From positions 1-64,000 of the forward strand of contig NZ_JAFNIH010000043.1 of assembly GCF_019160155.1 (NCBI RefSeq): a stretch of 64,000 nt of DNA, written 5' to 3'. The stretch is from Pinisolibacter aquiterrae (GTDB lineage Bacteria; Pseudomonadota; Alphaproteobacteria; Rhizobiales; Ancalomicrobiaceae). A model generated the notes under the pieces. It worked only from the letters and a program-made list of their open reading frames with translations. It ran no database searches and was not told where the DNA came from. Positions 1 through 8,519 of the stretch are shown here, one piece after another (the first letter of the stretch is position 1; each line of letters begins with the position of its first letter). A program made the position numbers and the translations under genes.

Positions 1-66
1 CATGCCGGCCTCGTGCTCCCTCAACACGCCGATGATCTGCTCTTCACTGAAACGGCTGCGCCGCAT
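1..66 (-). CDS. IS3-type transposase OrfA, N-terminal fragment (cut by window edge)
   Basis: Read on the minus strand from the ATG at 66, the first 22 codons begin MRRSRFSEEQIIGVLREHE, the very characteristic start of the small OrfA (HTH_Tnp_1, DNA-binding) subunit of IS3-family transposases. The rest lies outside the window to the left. OrfA binds the IS ends and makes the active transposase by frameshifting onto OrfB. The roughly 40-60 bases to its right (67 to about 115) should hold the terminal inverted repeat, but I cannot fix the exact IS boundary without the other end. Family identification is firm; intactness is unknown. Confidence 0.8.
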   Translation of the reverse strand, partial: MRRSRFSEEQIIGVLREHEAGM

Positions 67-140
67 GGTCCTGCTCCTGGTGAAGGACCAAACTTATCCG
101 TGGCCGGAATGACGGGGAGCACGTCACCTGTCTTGGCCGT

Positions 141-182
141 GGCGGTGGATCGTATGCGCTCCGATCCACCGCCTTTTTTTCA
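141..182 (+). terminator. Strong intrinsic terminator with no gene in front of it
   Basis: GGCGGTGGATCG at 141-152 pairs perfectly with CGATCCACCGCC at 162-173 (12 bp, 9-nt loop), followed by at least eight T. It would stop rightward transcription, yet the only gene to its left in the window is the leftward-reading IS transposase. It probably served a gene separated from it by the IS insertion. Confidence 0.8.
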
Positions 183-279
183 ATCAGGGATATTGAAGCC
201 GTGCCGCATCTACTGGCGAAGTCGTCGCAGTTGGCTACATTGAAAAAGCAAAGCGATTCGTCAAAGGTTAGGCTACGCA

Positions 280-1083
280 ATGGCAATGTTCACTCGGGAA
301 CAGATTCAAGCAATTGCGGACGCCCTTGGTGATACCGACGAAGGCTTGGCCGGCTCTGAAATTGGGGATTTACTGGCGTCCATTCGTGTGAATGACCCCT
401 CTGCGACACTCGCCAAGCGTCATCGGCTCTTCAATGCCTTTGTTGAGCGGCAGAACAATGACCAAAACCGAACAGAGATTCTCGCATTCATACGTAAAGC
501 GATGAAGCCAGAGCGTTTCTTACGCGATTCATACCGGTACGAACCACTTCGAACCCGACTTAATGGGGCGCTTAGTTTTGTTGGCTTGGCGGTCAAAGCA
601 GATGGCAACTTAGAAACGGCGGAATCTGCATCAACTTTGACCGAGGCACAGCGCCGGGCCGATGAATTGCGTGCGGATCTTGTTACCCGCCGTGTACATC
701 CAGATGTTTTACTGTTTTGTAAAGCAGAGCTAATCGCTGACGACTATTTTCACGCTGTTTTAGAGGCCGCCAAGAGTGCCGCGGATAAGCTAAGAGCGAG
801 AACTGGCGTTGATAGAGACGGTAGCGAACTTGTCGACTTTGTTCTTCTCGGAAAGACGCCATTGTTGATCGTCAATCCATATAACACGACAACAGAGCAA
901 AGTGAGCAGAAGGGGTTCGCAATGCTTATAAAGGGCGTGTTCAGTATGTTTAGGAACCCAACCGCTCACGAACCTCGAATTCATAGGACAGTCACACGTG
1001 ATGAAGCCGAGGATTTTCTCACCATCGTTTCGCAAATTCACCGACGACTGGATGCAGCGGTGATGCCTCCAAGGACGCCATAG
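280..1083 (+). CDS. TIGR02391 family (Ymh-type) protein with HEPN-like motif
   Basis: 267 aa. The C-terminal part (LIKGVFSMFRNPTAHEPR region) matches what I know of the TIGR02391/Hypoth_Ymh family, proteins scattered on plasmids, phages and islands and often near defence genes. The motif R225-N226-P-T-A-H230 fits the Rx4-6H signature of HEPN RNases, in which R and H are catalytic and an N often follows R; this makes an RNase role plausible but is inference. Base composition and codon use (many A/T-ending codons) are unlike the high-GC neighbours, so the gene is probably acquired. It sits between an IS edge and tRNA-Ser, with no obvious partner gene. The start ATG at 280 lacks a strong Shine-Dalgarno; an ATG two codons later (286) is an alternative. 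Confidence 0.75.
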   Translation: MAMFTREQIQAIADALGDTDEGLAGSEIGDLLASIRVNDPSATLAKRHRLFNAFVERQNNDQNRTEILAFIRKAMKPERFLRDSYRYEPLRTRLNGALSFVGLAVKADGNLETAESASTLTEAQRRADELRADLVTRRVHPDVLLFCKAELIADDYFHAVLEAAKSAADKLRARTGVDRDGSELVDFVLLGKTPLLIVNPYNTTTEQSEQKGFAMLIKGVFSMFRNPTAHEPRIHRTVTRDEAEDFLTIVSQIHRRLDAAVMPPRTP

Positions 1084-1208
1084 CCAATATAGAGATGCGC
1101 GTGGCGCACCTGACGCCCGCATGAGCCCATCAGCACCACCCGAATTCCGGCAGTAGACCGTTAGTAGATTTTCGGAAATATAAATTTCCTAATTAAATCA
1201 ATGGGAAG

Positions 1209-1300
1209 TGGCGGAGACGGAGGGATTCGAACCCTCGGTACCCTTTTGGGGGTACGCTCATTTAGCAAACGAGTGCCTTCAGCCTCTCGGCCACGTCTCC
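1209..1300 (-). tRNA. tRNA-Ser (GCT)
   Basis: Reads on the minus strand from 1300: acceptor GGAGACG pairs with CGTCTCC, anticodon loop TTGCTAA gives anticodon GCT, a long variable arm (GTACCCCC/GGGTAC type) typical of tRNA-Ser follows, the T-arm has GGTTCGAATCC, and CCA is encoded at 1211-1209. 92 nt. Its 3' end faces the low-GC DNA at 1-1200, the geometry expected when an element integrates at a tRNA 3' end. Confidence 0.95.
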
Positions 1301-1769
1301 GGCGCGCTCTCTATGCCCGAGGCGCGGGCCGATTTCAAGGCGTTCGCGTCGTCCGCCGGGGGATTGCCGGTTTCCCCGCCCGACAAACCCGCCGACGACC
1401 CGTCTCCGACACCCGCGACCGGCGCGAACGCCGCCTCACCACCGGCCGAGCGCCCGTCGCGGCAGAGGCGGGGAGGGCGCTCGGCGAATCGGCGCCCACG
1501 TCCAATTCGAAACTCCGGCCCTGGTCTCGCGTCTCGGCGCGCGGCTTGAGCGGAGCCCATCGCGAGCATGGCAGCGGGCGTTCCAGCCGCCCGATCTCGC
1601 GCTCGCCCGGAAAAAGTCGTCTTCCCGCGACAAAGCCTTGCATCGACACACCCGACGCCACGACGATGTCACCCGGCCGGCGCCGCGCTCCGCCCGAGCG
1701 ACCGCCGCCGCAGCGCTGTTTTCGACACCACGACGCCGGCACCGACCGGCCGCACGCAAGGACGCCCCG
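1301..1769. other. Intergenic, no feature recognised
   Basis: About 470 bases of high-GC sequence between tRNA-Ser and the CAP lipoprotein gene. Open frames cross it on both strands but none shows a recognisable protein or a ribosome binding site. It presumably contains the divergent promoters for the tRNA and the lipoprotein; no convincing -35/-10 pair could be assigned. Confidence 0.4.
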
Positions 1770-2399
1770 ATGTTCCCTTCGTCTCGCGAGACGGCGTCTT
1801 CGCCCTCGCGCCGCGCCGTTCTCGCTCTCATCCTTCCGGCGGCGCTCGCGGCCTGCGCGCGCGGGCCCATGCACCAGGAGATGATCGACGACGTCCGCTA
1901 CGTCCCGGTCGATCCGGCGCTTGCCCTGCGCCTCATCAACGAATACCGCGCGCAGAACGGCGTCGCTCCGCTCGCCCTCGACGGCGAATTGACCCGGCTC
2001 GCCCGCGACTATGCCGGCAAACTCGCCGAGGCCGGGCGCATGTCGCACGAGCTGGAACCCTGGGGCGGCTTGGAAAAGCGCTTGAAGGCCGGCGGATATG
2101 CCTATGAGACCGCAGGTGAAAACCTCGGTCAGGGCTACCGCACGATCCAACAGACCATCCAGGGCTGGAAGAACTCGCCCGCCCATGATCGCGGCCTCAA
2201 GGACGCCGACATGACCCGCATGGGCATCGCCTCGGCGGAAAACCCCAGGAAGCCCGGCGACGTCTATTGGTGCCTGATCTTCGCCCGGCCGCGCCGCGAG
2301 CCCGCCGTGACGGTGGCTCCGGCCAATCGGTGGGGGCCGGAGCCGCCGGCGGCGGTGTGGCGGGTGCCGGTCAAGCTGCCGTTCCTCTCCGGACGCTGA
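1770..2399 (+). CDS. CAP/SCP-domain lipoprotein
   Basis: 209 aa. The ATG at 1770 is chosen because AAGGA lies at 1758-1762 and because it places a signal peptide at the N-terminus ending in the lipobox LAAC (Cys 29), so the protein is predicted to be lipid-anchored to the outside of the inner membrane or the outer membrane. A twin-arginine (SRRAVLAL) precedes the hydrophobic stretch. The mature part has CAP-family hallmarks: the RLINEYRAQNGVAPL helix, SHEL, GENLGQG and GWKNSPAHDRGL. CAP proteins are secreted; some act on peptidoglycan or bind lipids, but bacterial members are mostly uncharacterised. Single gene, followed by a strong hairpin terminator. Confidence 0.85.
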   Translation: MFPSSRETASSPSRRAVLALILPAALAACARGPMHQEMIDDVRYVPVDPALALRLINEYRAQNGVAPLALDGELTRLARDYAGKLAEAGRMSHELEPWGGLEKRLKAGGYAYETAGENLGQGYRTIQQTIQGWKNSPAHDRGLKDADMTRMGIASAENPRKPGDVYWCLIFARPRREPAVTVAPANRWGPEPPAAVWRVPVKLPFLSGR

Positions 2400-2444
2400 C
2401 GGCGCCGGCCGCTCCTCGTCCGACGTCGAAGGCATCGTTCGAAA

Positions 2445-2480
2445 CGAAGACGGCCCCGGATCGCTCCGGGGCCGTCTTCG
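2445..2480. terminator. Bidirectional terminator between CAP gene and helicase
   Basis: Perfect 15-bp stem (CGAAGACGGCCCCGG at 2445-2459 with its complement at 2466-2480) and a 6-nt loop, placed between the convergent ends of the CAP lipoprotein gene and the helicase gene. The T-run is weak, so termination rests on the very stable stem. Confidence 0.75.
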
Positions 2481-2504
2481 ATTCGTGAAGGAAAAGGCGC
2501 TCGA

Positions 2505-4109
2505 TCAGCCGTCGCGACGCGGACCGCGCCCACGACCCGGGCCTCCGGGACCGCGCGGACCACGGCCGGGGCCGCCTTCGCCTCGAGCCGGACCGCCCTG
2601 GACGGCGCGCGAACGCGGCGCCTCGGAGCCGCGGTCGAAGCGGGGATCCTCGCCGCGCGGGGCGTGATTGCGCGGCGCGGTCTCGTCGCGGACCGGACGT
2701 CCACCGACCCGCTCACCGTGACGGGTATCGCGCATCGGCTTGGCGGCCGCAGACGGGGCAGGGGCAGGGGCCTCGTCGCGGGCGCGGAACTCCTCGCGCG
2801 GACCGCGATTGCCGCGCGGGCCCTGGGCGCGCGGCTGGTTCTTCTCGCCATAGCCGTGCTTCTCGCCGCCACGACGTCCGTCGTTGGGACGGCCGGCGTG
2901 ATGGCGCGGCTCGCGATCGCGGATGATGTCGTCGTTCGATTCCTTGGAGATCTTGGCGATCTCGTCGGCGCGGGTATGGATCGACTTCGGCACCGCGATC
3001 TGCGGGATCGTGCGGCGGGTCAGCCGTTCGATGGCCTTGAGATAGGCCTGCTCCTCGCGATTGCAGAACGAGACGGCCGAGCCGTCGGCGCCGGCGCGCG
3101 CGGTGCGGCCGATGCGGTGAACGTAGCTCTCCGGCACGTTCGGCAGCTCGAAATTGACGACGTGGGAGACGCCGTCGATGTCGATGCCGCGCGCCGCGAT
3201 GTCGGTGGCGACGAGCACGCCGATCTGACCGTCACGGAAGGCGGCCAGCGCCCGCTCGCGCTGCGGCTGGCTCTTGTTGCCGTGGATCGCCGCCGAGACG
3301 ATGCCGGCGCGGTCGAGGTTCTTCACGACGCGGTCGGCGCCGTGCTTGGTGCGGGTGAAGACGATCACGCGATCGAACTTCGGGTCGGCGAGAAGATGCT
3401 CGAGCAGGGCCTGCTTGAGCCGCGTCTCGCAATGCATGACGTGCTGGGTGACGCGGTCGGCGGTGGCGGCGACCGGCGCGACCGCGACCTTGATCGGGTC
3501 GGTCAGATAGCCGTCGGCGAGCGTCGCGATCGTCTTCGGCATGGTCGCCGAAAAGAACAGCGTGTGGCGCTTGGCCGGAACCAACTTGGCGATGCGCTTC
3601 AGCGCGTGGATGAAGCCGAGGTCGAGCATCTGGTCGGCCTCGTCGAGCACCAGCGCCTCGACCATGTCGAGCCGGCACGAGCCGCGATCGATCAGATCGA
3701 GCAGACGGCCGGGGGTGGCGACGAGGACGTCGACGCCACGGAACAGCGCGCGCTCCTGGCGGCCGATCGGCACGCCGCCGAAGACGACCTGGACGTTGAG
3801 TTGGAGGTCGCCCGAATAGGTGACGAAGCTCTCGGCGATCTGCGAGGCGAGCTCGCGGGTCGGCGCCAGCACCAGCGTCCGGCACGAATGCGGGGCGGGG
3901 CGCTTGCGGTCGGTGGTGAGGCGGTGGATCAGCGGCAGCGCGAAGGCGGCCGTCTTGCCGGTGCCGGTCTGGGCGATGCCGAGAAGATCGCGGCCCTGCA
4001 TCAGATGCGGGATCGCCTGCGCCTGGATCGGCGTCGGCGTGGTGTAGCCCGCGCGGTCGAGCGCCTTCATGATCGGATCGGCGAGACCGAAGTCGGAGAA
4101 TTGGGTCAA
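2505..4109 (-). CDS. DEAD-box ATP-dependent RNA helicase, RhlE-like
   Basis: 534 aa. Carries the full motif set in order: Q motif (GYTTPTPIQ), I (AQTGTGKT), Ia (PTRELA), Ib (TPGR), II (DEAD), III (SAT), V (ATDIAARGIDI), VI (HRIGRTARAG). After about residue 380 comes a basic, low-complexity tail ending in Arg-Gly-Pro repeats (GPRGPGGPGRGRGPRR), as in RhlE-type helicases where the RG tail binds RNA. Expected role: remodelling of structured RNA in ribosome assembly and mRNA decay, often in the cold. Single gene with its start ATG at 4109; the 370-bp gap upstream is shared with a divergent aminotransferase gene. Confidence 0.95.
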   Translation of the reverse strand: MTQFSDFGLADPIMKALDRAGYTTPTPIQAQAIPHLMQGRDLLGIAQTGTGKTAAFALPLIHRLTTDRKRPAPHSCRTLVLAPTRELASQIAESFVTYSGDLQLNVQVVFGGVPIGRQERALFRGVDVLVATPGRLLDLIDRGSCRLDMVEALVLDEADQMLDLGFIHALKRIAKLVPAKRHTLFFSATMPKTIATLADGYLTDPIKVAVAPVAATADRVTQHVMHCETRLKQALLEHLLADPKFDRVIVFTRTKHGADRVVKNLDRAGIVSAAIHGNKSQPQRERALAAFRDGQIGVLVATDIAARGIDIDGVSHVVNFELPNVPESYVHRIGRTARAGADGSAVSFCNREEQAYLKAIERLTRRTIPQIAVPKSIHTRADEIAKISKESNDDIIRDREPRHHAGRPNDGRRGGEKHGYGEKNQPRAQGPRGNRGPREEFRARDEAPAPAPSAAAKPMRDTRHGERVGGRPVRDETAPRNHAPRGEDPRFDRGSEAPRSRAVQGGPARGEGGPGRGPRGPGGPGRGRGPRRDG

Positions 4110-4479
4110 AGGGTATTCTTTCGTGTGCGAACGGAACCCTGCCGCACGCCCTCTGTGAAGAGGACGGGCCTGCGTCGGGATCGAATGACGATCCCCGCGT
4201 GAATGGGTCCTGTCGGGTGAGAAGCGATCGAACGGATCGAAGGGAACGCGGAATGCGCGAGCCGAAGAGAGCTATGGCTCCCGGTTCGGTTCTCGTGCGT
4301 GCGTTCGTCACGCGTCTTCGAAACCTCCGCCCGAAAAGCTCATCGGCCTTTCGCAGTGCGGCGTCGCAGGCCTCTCTATGAGCGATCTTCGTGTTCGGAT
4401 CAAGGCATTTGCGCCGATCCTCTCGACAGACACCCGTCACGATCGATAGATGACGAAGACGTCTCGAGGATTTCCGCTC
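4110..4479. other. Divergent intergenic region, no element recognised
   Basis: 370 bases between the helicase start (minus) and the aminotransferase start (plus). It must contain both promoters. AT content rises around 4300-4450, but I could not assign a convincing promoter or operator. Confidence 0.35.
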
Positions 4480-5604
4480 ATGTCGCAGCCCACATCGATC
4501 GCTCCCCGCTTCACGCCGCTGATGGCTTCGCTCCCCTCGACGGTGCCCTTCGTCGGCGCCGAAACGATCGAGCGACGGCGCGGGCGGCTCTTCCGCGCGC
4601 GGATCGGCGCCAACGAGAGCGTGTTCGGGCCCTCGCCGAAGGCGATCGAGGCGATGGGGCGCGCCGCGAGCGATGCCTGGCTCTACGGCGATCCCGAGCT
4701 CCACGACATGAAGGCCGCGCTCGCCGCCCACCACGGCGTGCGGCCGGAGAACATCGTCGTCGGCGAGGGCATCGACGATCTGCTCGGCATGACGGTGCGC
4801 CTCTTCGTCGAAGAGGGCACCCCGGTCGTGACCTCGCTCGGCGGCTACCCGACCTTCGATTATCACGTCGCCGGTTTCGGCGGCCGCTTCGTTCGGGTGC
4901 CCTATGTGGACGACCGCGAGAACTTGCCCGGCCTGATCGAGGCGACCATCCGCGAGAACGCGCCACTGGTCTATGTCGCCAATCCGGACAACCCGATGGC
5001 CTCGTGGTGGGGCGCCGCCGACGTCGAGGCGGCGATCGCCCGCGTGCCGGAGGGGTCTCTCATGATCCTCGACGAGGCCTATGGCGAGTTCGCCCCCGCC
5101 GGCGTGCTGCCGACGGTCGACCCGAACGATCCGCGCTGCTTGCGCTTCCGCACCTTCTCCAAGGCGCATGGGCTCGCCGGCATCCGCGTCGCCTACGGCA
5201 TCGGCGCGCCCGAGATCACCTCCGCCTTCGACAAGATCCGCAACCATTTCGGCGTCGGCATCGTCGCCCAGGCCGGGGCACTGGCGGCGCTCGCCGATCA
5301 GGAATGGCTCGCCGGCGTGGTGGAGAAGGTGAACCGCTCCAAGGCGCGCATGGCCGCGATCGCCGCCGACAACGGCCTCGTCGCACTGCCCTCGGCCACG
5401 AATTTCCTCACCATCGACTGCGGCCGCGACGTCGTCTTCGCCAAGGCGGTGCTCGACGGTCTGATCGAGCGCGATCTCTTCGTGCGCAAGCCCTGGCAGG
5501 CGCCGATGGATCGCTGCATCCGCGTCTCCGCCGGCGCCGACGCCGATCTCGACCTCTTCGCCGAGGCGCTGCCCGGCGCCCTCGCCGACGCCCGGCGCGG
5601 CTGA
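4480..5604 (+). CDS. PLP-dependent aminotransferase, HisC-like (class I/II)
   Basis: 374 aa from the ATG at 4480, preferred over the ATG at 4450 because a cgAGGA ribosome site precedes it. Fold-type I aminotransferase: substrate/cofactor loop YGDPELHDMKAALA, VGEGIDDLLGM, the NPDNP loop, the ILDEAYGEF segment with the PLP-ring aspartate, and the Schiff-base lysine in RTFSKAHGLAGIR. Overall it resembles histidinol-phosphate aminotransferases, but the gene stands alone without his genes, so the true amino donor and substrate (histidinol phosphate, aromatic amino acids or another) cannot be told from sequence. Codon use matches the chromosome. Confidence 0.85.
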   Translation: MSQPTSIAPRFTPLMASLPSTVPFVGAETIERRRGRLFRARIGANESVFGPSPKAIEAMGRAASDAWLYGDPELHDMKAALAAHHGVRPENIVVGEGIDDLLGMTVRLFVEEGTPVVTSLGGYPTFDYHVAGFGGRFVRVPYVDDRENLPGLIEATIRENAPLVYVANPDNPMASWWGAADVEAAIARVPEGSLMILDEAYGEFAPAGVLPTVDPNDPRCLRFRTFSKAHGLAGIRVAYGIGAPEITSAFDKIRNHFGVGIVAQAGALAALADQEWLAGVVEKVNRSKARMAAIAADNGLVALPSATNFLTIDCGRDVVFAKAVLDGLIERDLFVRKPWQAPMDRCIRVSAGADADLDLFAEALPGALADARRG

Positions 5605-6228
5605 GGCACGGGGGAGGCGCCCGGAGGCGCCCTCTTCCTTCTCCCCTCGCGGGAGAAGGTGGCCCGCAGGGCCGGATGAGGGAGCGCGCGAAGCGCAAAT
5701 ACGGCGGAAGACGTCTCGTCGGAATTCCAGAGCCGCACTCTGTTCGAATGATGCAGAGCCGCCTCGCGGGAAGCAGGGGCGCGCGCCTCGCCGCGTCGTC
5801 GCCCGTGACCGTCGCGTCTCGTCCGATTGCCTCGCTCGCCGACTTGCGACGACTGACGAATTATGGCATTCATCAGCGATCACGAACCGGAGGCTCCGGT
5901 TCGGTGGGCGCTGGGACTGTGCTCTCGCTCTCGGCGTCGCACGGATGGGGGATCGGGCGCGCTCGATCCCCCGCTTCCCGTCCCGCCCGGGGCTCGCCCG
6001 TCGGCGCTTGGGGAGGATGGCGGCGCACGGCGCCGGAAACGCATGCCTTCCCCGCTCTCGCGTCCGTAGGAATACGATCTGGTCTGACGTAAGCTGACGT
6101 TTCGACGTCGTCCGGCCCCGATCCGGGCCGCGTCGCTCCCGCTCGCCGTCGTCTCCCCCTCCGCCCTCCCGCGCTCTCGCCGCCCGCTCGTCGCGGACGC
6201 CGGCGAGACCCTCGTCCGGATCGTATCG
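5605..6228. other. 624-bp intergenic region with a REP-like element and no gene
   Basis: Apart from the twin-hairpin repeat at 5639-5673, I see no coding signal. The stretch 5700-6228 has open frames without ribosome sites or recognisable products. The last 100 bases presumably hold the promoter of the exporter gene at 6229. Confidence 0.4.
5639..5673. repeat. REP-like intergenic palindromic element (two hairpins)
   Basis: TTCTCCC (5639-5645) pairs with GGGAGAA (5651-5657), then GGCCC (5661-5665) with GGGCC (5669-5673), followed by GGATGAGGGAGCGCGCGAAG. This layout (CTTCTCCC...GGGAGAAGG-TGGCCCGCAGGGCC-GGATGAGG) is the familiar dispersed palindromic repeat of alphaproteobacterial intergenic regions. 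Only one copy is in this window. It lies just after the aminotransferase stop and may stabilise or end its mRNA. Confidence 0.6.
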
Positions 6229-7677
6229 ATGCAACCCAACGCCCTGCTCGCCGAGAGCGAACGTCTCGCCGTCGTCGTCGGTGCCCTGATGGTGCTGCTG
6301 CTGGCGGCGCTCGATCAGACCATCGTCTCGCCGGCGCTGCCGACCATCGGCGCGGCGCTCGGCGACGTCGATTGGCTGGCCTGGGTGGTTTCGGCCTATT
6401 TCCTCACCTCCACGGCGGTGACGCCGCTCTACGGCAAGCTCGCCGATCTCCAGGGGCGCCGCCCGACCCTCTACGGCGCGGTGGCGATCTTCACCCTCGG
6501 CTCGGTGATCTGCGCCCTCGCGCCGTCGATGCCGATCCTGATCCTCGGCCGCGCCGTCCAGGGGCTCGGCGGCGGCGGACTGGTCAGCCTGGTCCAGACC
6601 ATCATCGGGGACGTGGTGCCGCCGCAGGAGCGGGCCAAATACATGGTCTACATCTCCACCGTCTGGGCGGTCGCCTCGATCGGCGGCCCGCTCGCCGGTG
6701 GCGTCTTCGCCGAGCACATGCACTGGTCGATGATCTTCTGGATCAACCTGCCGCTCGCCGCGATCGCCTTCGTGATGATCCACCGCTCGCTGCGCCGCAT
6801 TCCCGACGTCACCCGTCCCGCCCGGCTCGACCTCGTCGGCGCGGTGTCGATCGTCGCCGCCACCATCGCCTTCATGCTGGCGCTGACCTGGGGCGGCAAT
6901 CGCTTCGCCTGGGGCTCGGCCGAGATCCTCGGCCTCTTCGCGCTGTCGCTGGCGCTCGGGCTCTTCTTCGCCCGCCACATCGCCCGCACCGAGGAGGCGC
7001 TGGTCCCGCTCGAGATCCTGCGCAATCCGGTGATCTCGGTGGTGGTCTCGGCGCTGTTCTTCTCGATGGGCGCCTATGTCGGCCTCTCGGTCTACATGCC
7101 GCTGTGGTTCGAACTCGTCGCGGGCCTGCATCCCGCCTCGGCCGGTTTCGGCCTCCTGGCGCTGACCCTCGGCACCGTCACCGGCGCCAATCTCGCCGGC
7201 CGCGCCATGGCGCACATCGTCCACTACCGCCGCTTCGTCCTGGGCGGCTCGGGGCTGGCGATCGTCGCGACGGTCGTGCTGGCCGTCTTCGCCGCCGATC
7301 TCGGCTTCTGGGGCGTCGAGGCGGTCCTCGCCGTCGTCGGCCTCGGCACCGGCACGGTCTTCCCGATCGGGACCGTGGCGGTGCAGAACGCCGTGCTCCG
7401 CCGCGATCTCGGCACCGCCATGGGCACGCTCGCCTTCATGCGCTCGCTCGGCTCGGTCGTGTCGGTCACCGTGCTCGGCGCGGTTCTCGCGGCCGGCGGG
7501 ATCGCCGGCGTCGGCGAGGGGATGAGCCACCCCGGCCATGTCGATCCGACCGCCGCGGGCGCCTTCCGTTGGCTGTTCCTGGCGGTCGTCGCCGGTCAGG
7601 TCGTCGGCTTCGTGCTGCTGTGCTTCCTCGAGGAGCGCCCCTTGCGCGGCCACGAGCCGACCGCGCCGGTGGAGTGA
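6229..7677 (+). CDS. MFS drug exporter, DHA2 (14-TMS, EmrB/QacA-type)
   Basis: 482 aa with about 14 hydrophobic segments. DHA2 marks: LDQTIVSPALPTI in TM1 (motif D1), the A-motif loop GKLADLQGRRPTL between TM2 and TM3, and a C-motif-like antiporter segment GGPLAGG in TM5. Expected to extrude toxic organic compounds in exchange for protons across the inner membrane. No adjacent membrane-fusion (EmrA) gene or TetR regulator is present, so the substrate is open. Converges with the membrane protein gene at 7688 with an 11-bp gap. Confidence 0.9.
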   Translation: MQPNALLAESERLAVVVGALMVLLLAALDQTIVSPALPTIGAALGDVDWLAWVVSAYFLTSTAVTPLYGKLADLQGRRPTLYGAVAIFTLGSVICALAPSMPILILGRAVQGLGGGGLVSLVQTIIGDVVPPQERAKYMVYISTVWAVASIGGPLAGGVFAEHMHWSMIFWINLPLAAIAFVMIHRSLRRIPDVTRPARLDLVGAVSIVAATIAFMLALTWGGNRFAWGSAEILGLFALSLALGLFFARHIARTEEALVPLEILRNPVISVVVSALFFSMGAYVGLSVYMPLWFELVAGLHPASAGFGLLALTLGTVTGANLAGRAMAHIVHYRRFVLGGSGLAIVATVVLAVFAADLGFWGVEAVLAVVGLGTGTVFPIGTVAVQNAVLRRDLGTAMGTLAFMRSLGSVVSVTVLGAVLAAGGIAGVGEGMSHPGHVDPTAAGAFRWLFLAVVAGQVVGFVLLCFLEERPLRGHEPTAPVE

Positions 7678-7687
7678 TCCGGCCGAC

Positions 7688-8356
7688 TCATGTCCGCCGC
7701 CGAAGCCGCGCGCCGAGCCGTAGGATCCAGGGGCGGACGGCCCCGATGCGCCGCCGCGCCCACACGAACACGGCCGAGCCGCGCGCCCGCTCGATCGCCG
7801 CGCGCAGTCCGGCGCGGATCGCGCGAAGCGCTCGTTCCGCTCGCCGCCACGCCTCGGTCGCCCTCAGCCGGCCGAGCGACCAGTCGTAGAGCCGCATCAC
7901 CCGGACGTAGCCCCAGGCGAACCAGGGGATCGTCAGGAGCTTGTCGCGGGTGGCGTGAAACAGCCGTTCCACCAGCACGATCGACAGAATGTGCGCCACC
8001 GCGAGCGTGATCAGGCCGGGGGTGAAGCGGCCGGTCGCCATCAGCCACAGGCCGACGATCTTGAACGGCTCCAGCACCGCGAACGGCACCAGGAACAGCA
8101 CCAGCGTCGGGTAGGGCGGCAGCCGCCTGAGAAAGACGGCGAAGCGCAGGAAGAGGCGTAGCCCCGAGGCCCAGGCGACGAGCGGCCGGAACGCCGCCAG
8201 AACGACGTCGTCGATCAGGAAGTAGATCGCCACCAGAACCAGGGCCGGCAGGCGCAGCGCCGCACGCAATCCGCGTCGCCAGAGCGTCGGTCGGGGCGGG
8301 GGCAGGGGTGCGGTGTCGCTCACGATCGCTCTCGTCGCTCGGCGGGGAAGTGGCAT
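7688..8356 (-). CDS. Conserved membrane protein of unknown function
   Basis: 222 aa from the ATG at 8356; a GTG at 8323 (VSDTAPLPPP) is an equally possible start. I do not recognise a family. Visible: two or three hydrophobic segments (LPALVLVAIYFLIDDVVLAAF; YPTLVLFLVPFAVLEPFKIVGLWLM; ITLAVAHILSIVLV), a conserved-looking FHATRDKLLTIPWFAWGY stretch, and a very Arg-rich cytoplasmic C-terminus (about 70 residues, many R/A). Likely an inner-membrane protein with a basic cytoplasmic tail. Divergent from the secreted-protein gene at 8520. Confidence 0.65.
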   Translation of the reverse strand: MPLPRRATRAIVSDTAPLPPPRPTLWRRGLRAALRLPALVLVAIYFLIDDVVLAAFRPLVAWASGLRLFLRFAVFLRRLPPYPTLVLFLVPFAVLEPFKIVGLWLMATGRFTPGLITLAVAHILSIVLVERLFHATRDKLLTIPWFAWGYVRVMRLYDWSLGRLRATEAWRRAERALRAIRAGLRAAIERARGSAVFVWARRRIGAVRPWILRLGARLRRRT

Positions 8357-8519
8357 GGCATGTGGTCATTCCGCGCCGCGCGTCAAGCCGGCTCGGGGCC
8401 GCGACGAGACGCGCTCCGCCATCCTCTTGCCGCGAGCGTGTACGACGGCTACCACCGAACCGAAGAACCGCCGCCCACATGGGGCCGGCGCCTTCTCATT
8501 TCTCGGGAGACGCAATCGC

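Noticed and set aside
1568-2107. Plus-strand Arg/Ala/Pro-rich open frame overlapping the CAP gene
   Set aside because: Shadow frame of the CAP lipoprotein gene, no ribosome site or known domain.
3232-7653. A minus-strand open frame of 1473 codons spanning helicase, aminotransferase and exporter genes
   Set aside because: It is low complexity (R/D/E/G/A/H-rich), antisense to recognised genes, and crosses real gene boundaries; a by-product of high GC with few stop codons.
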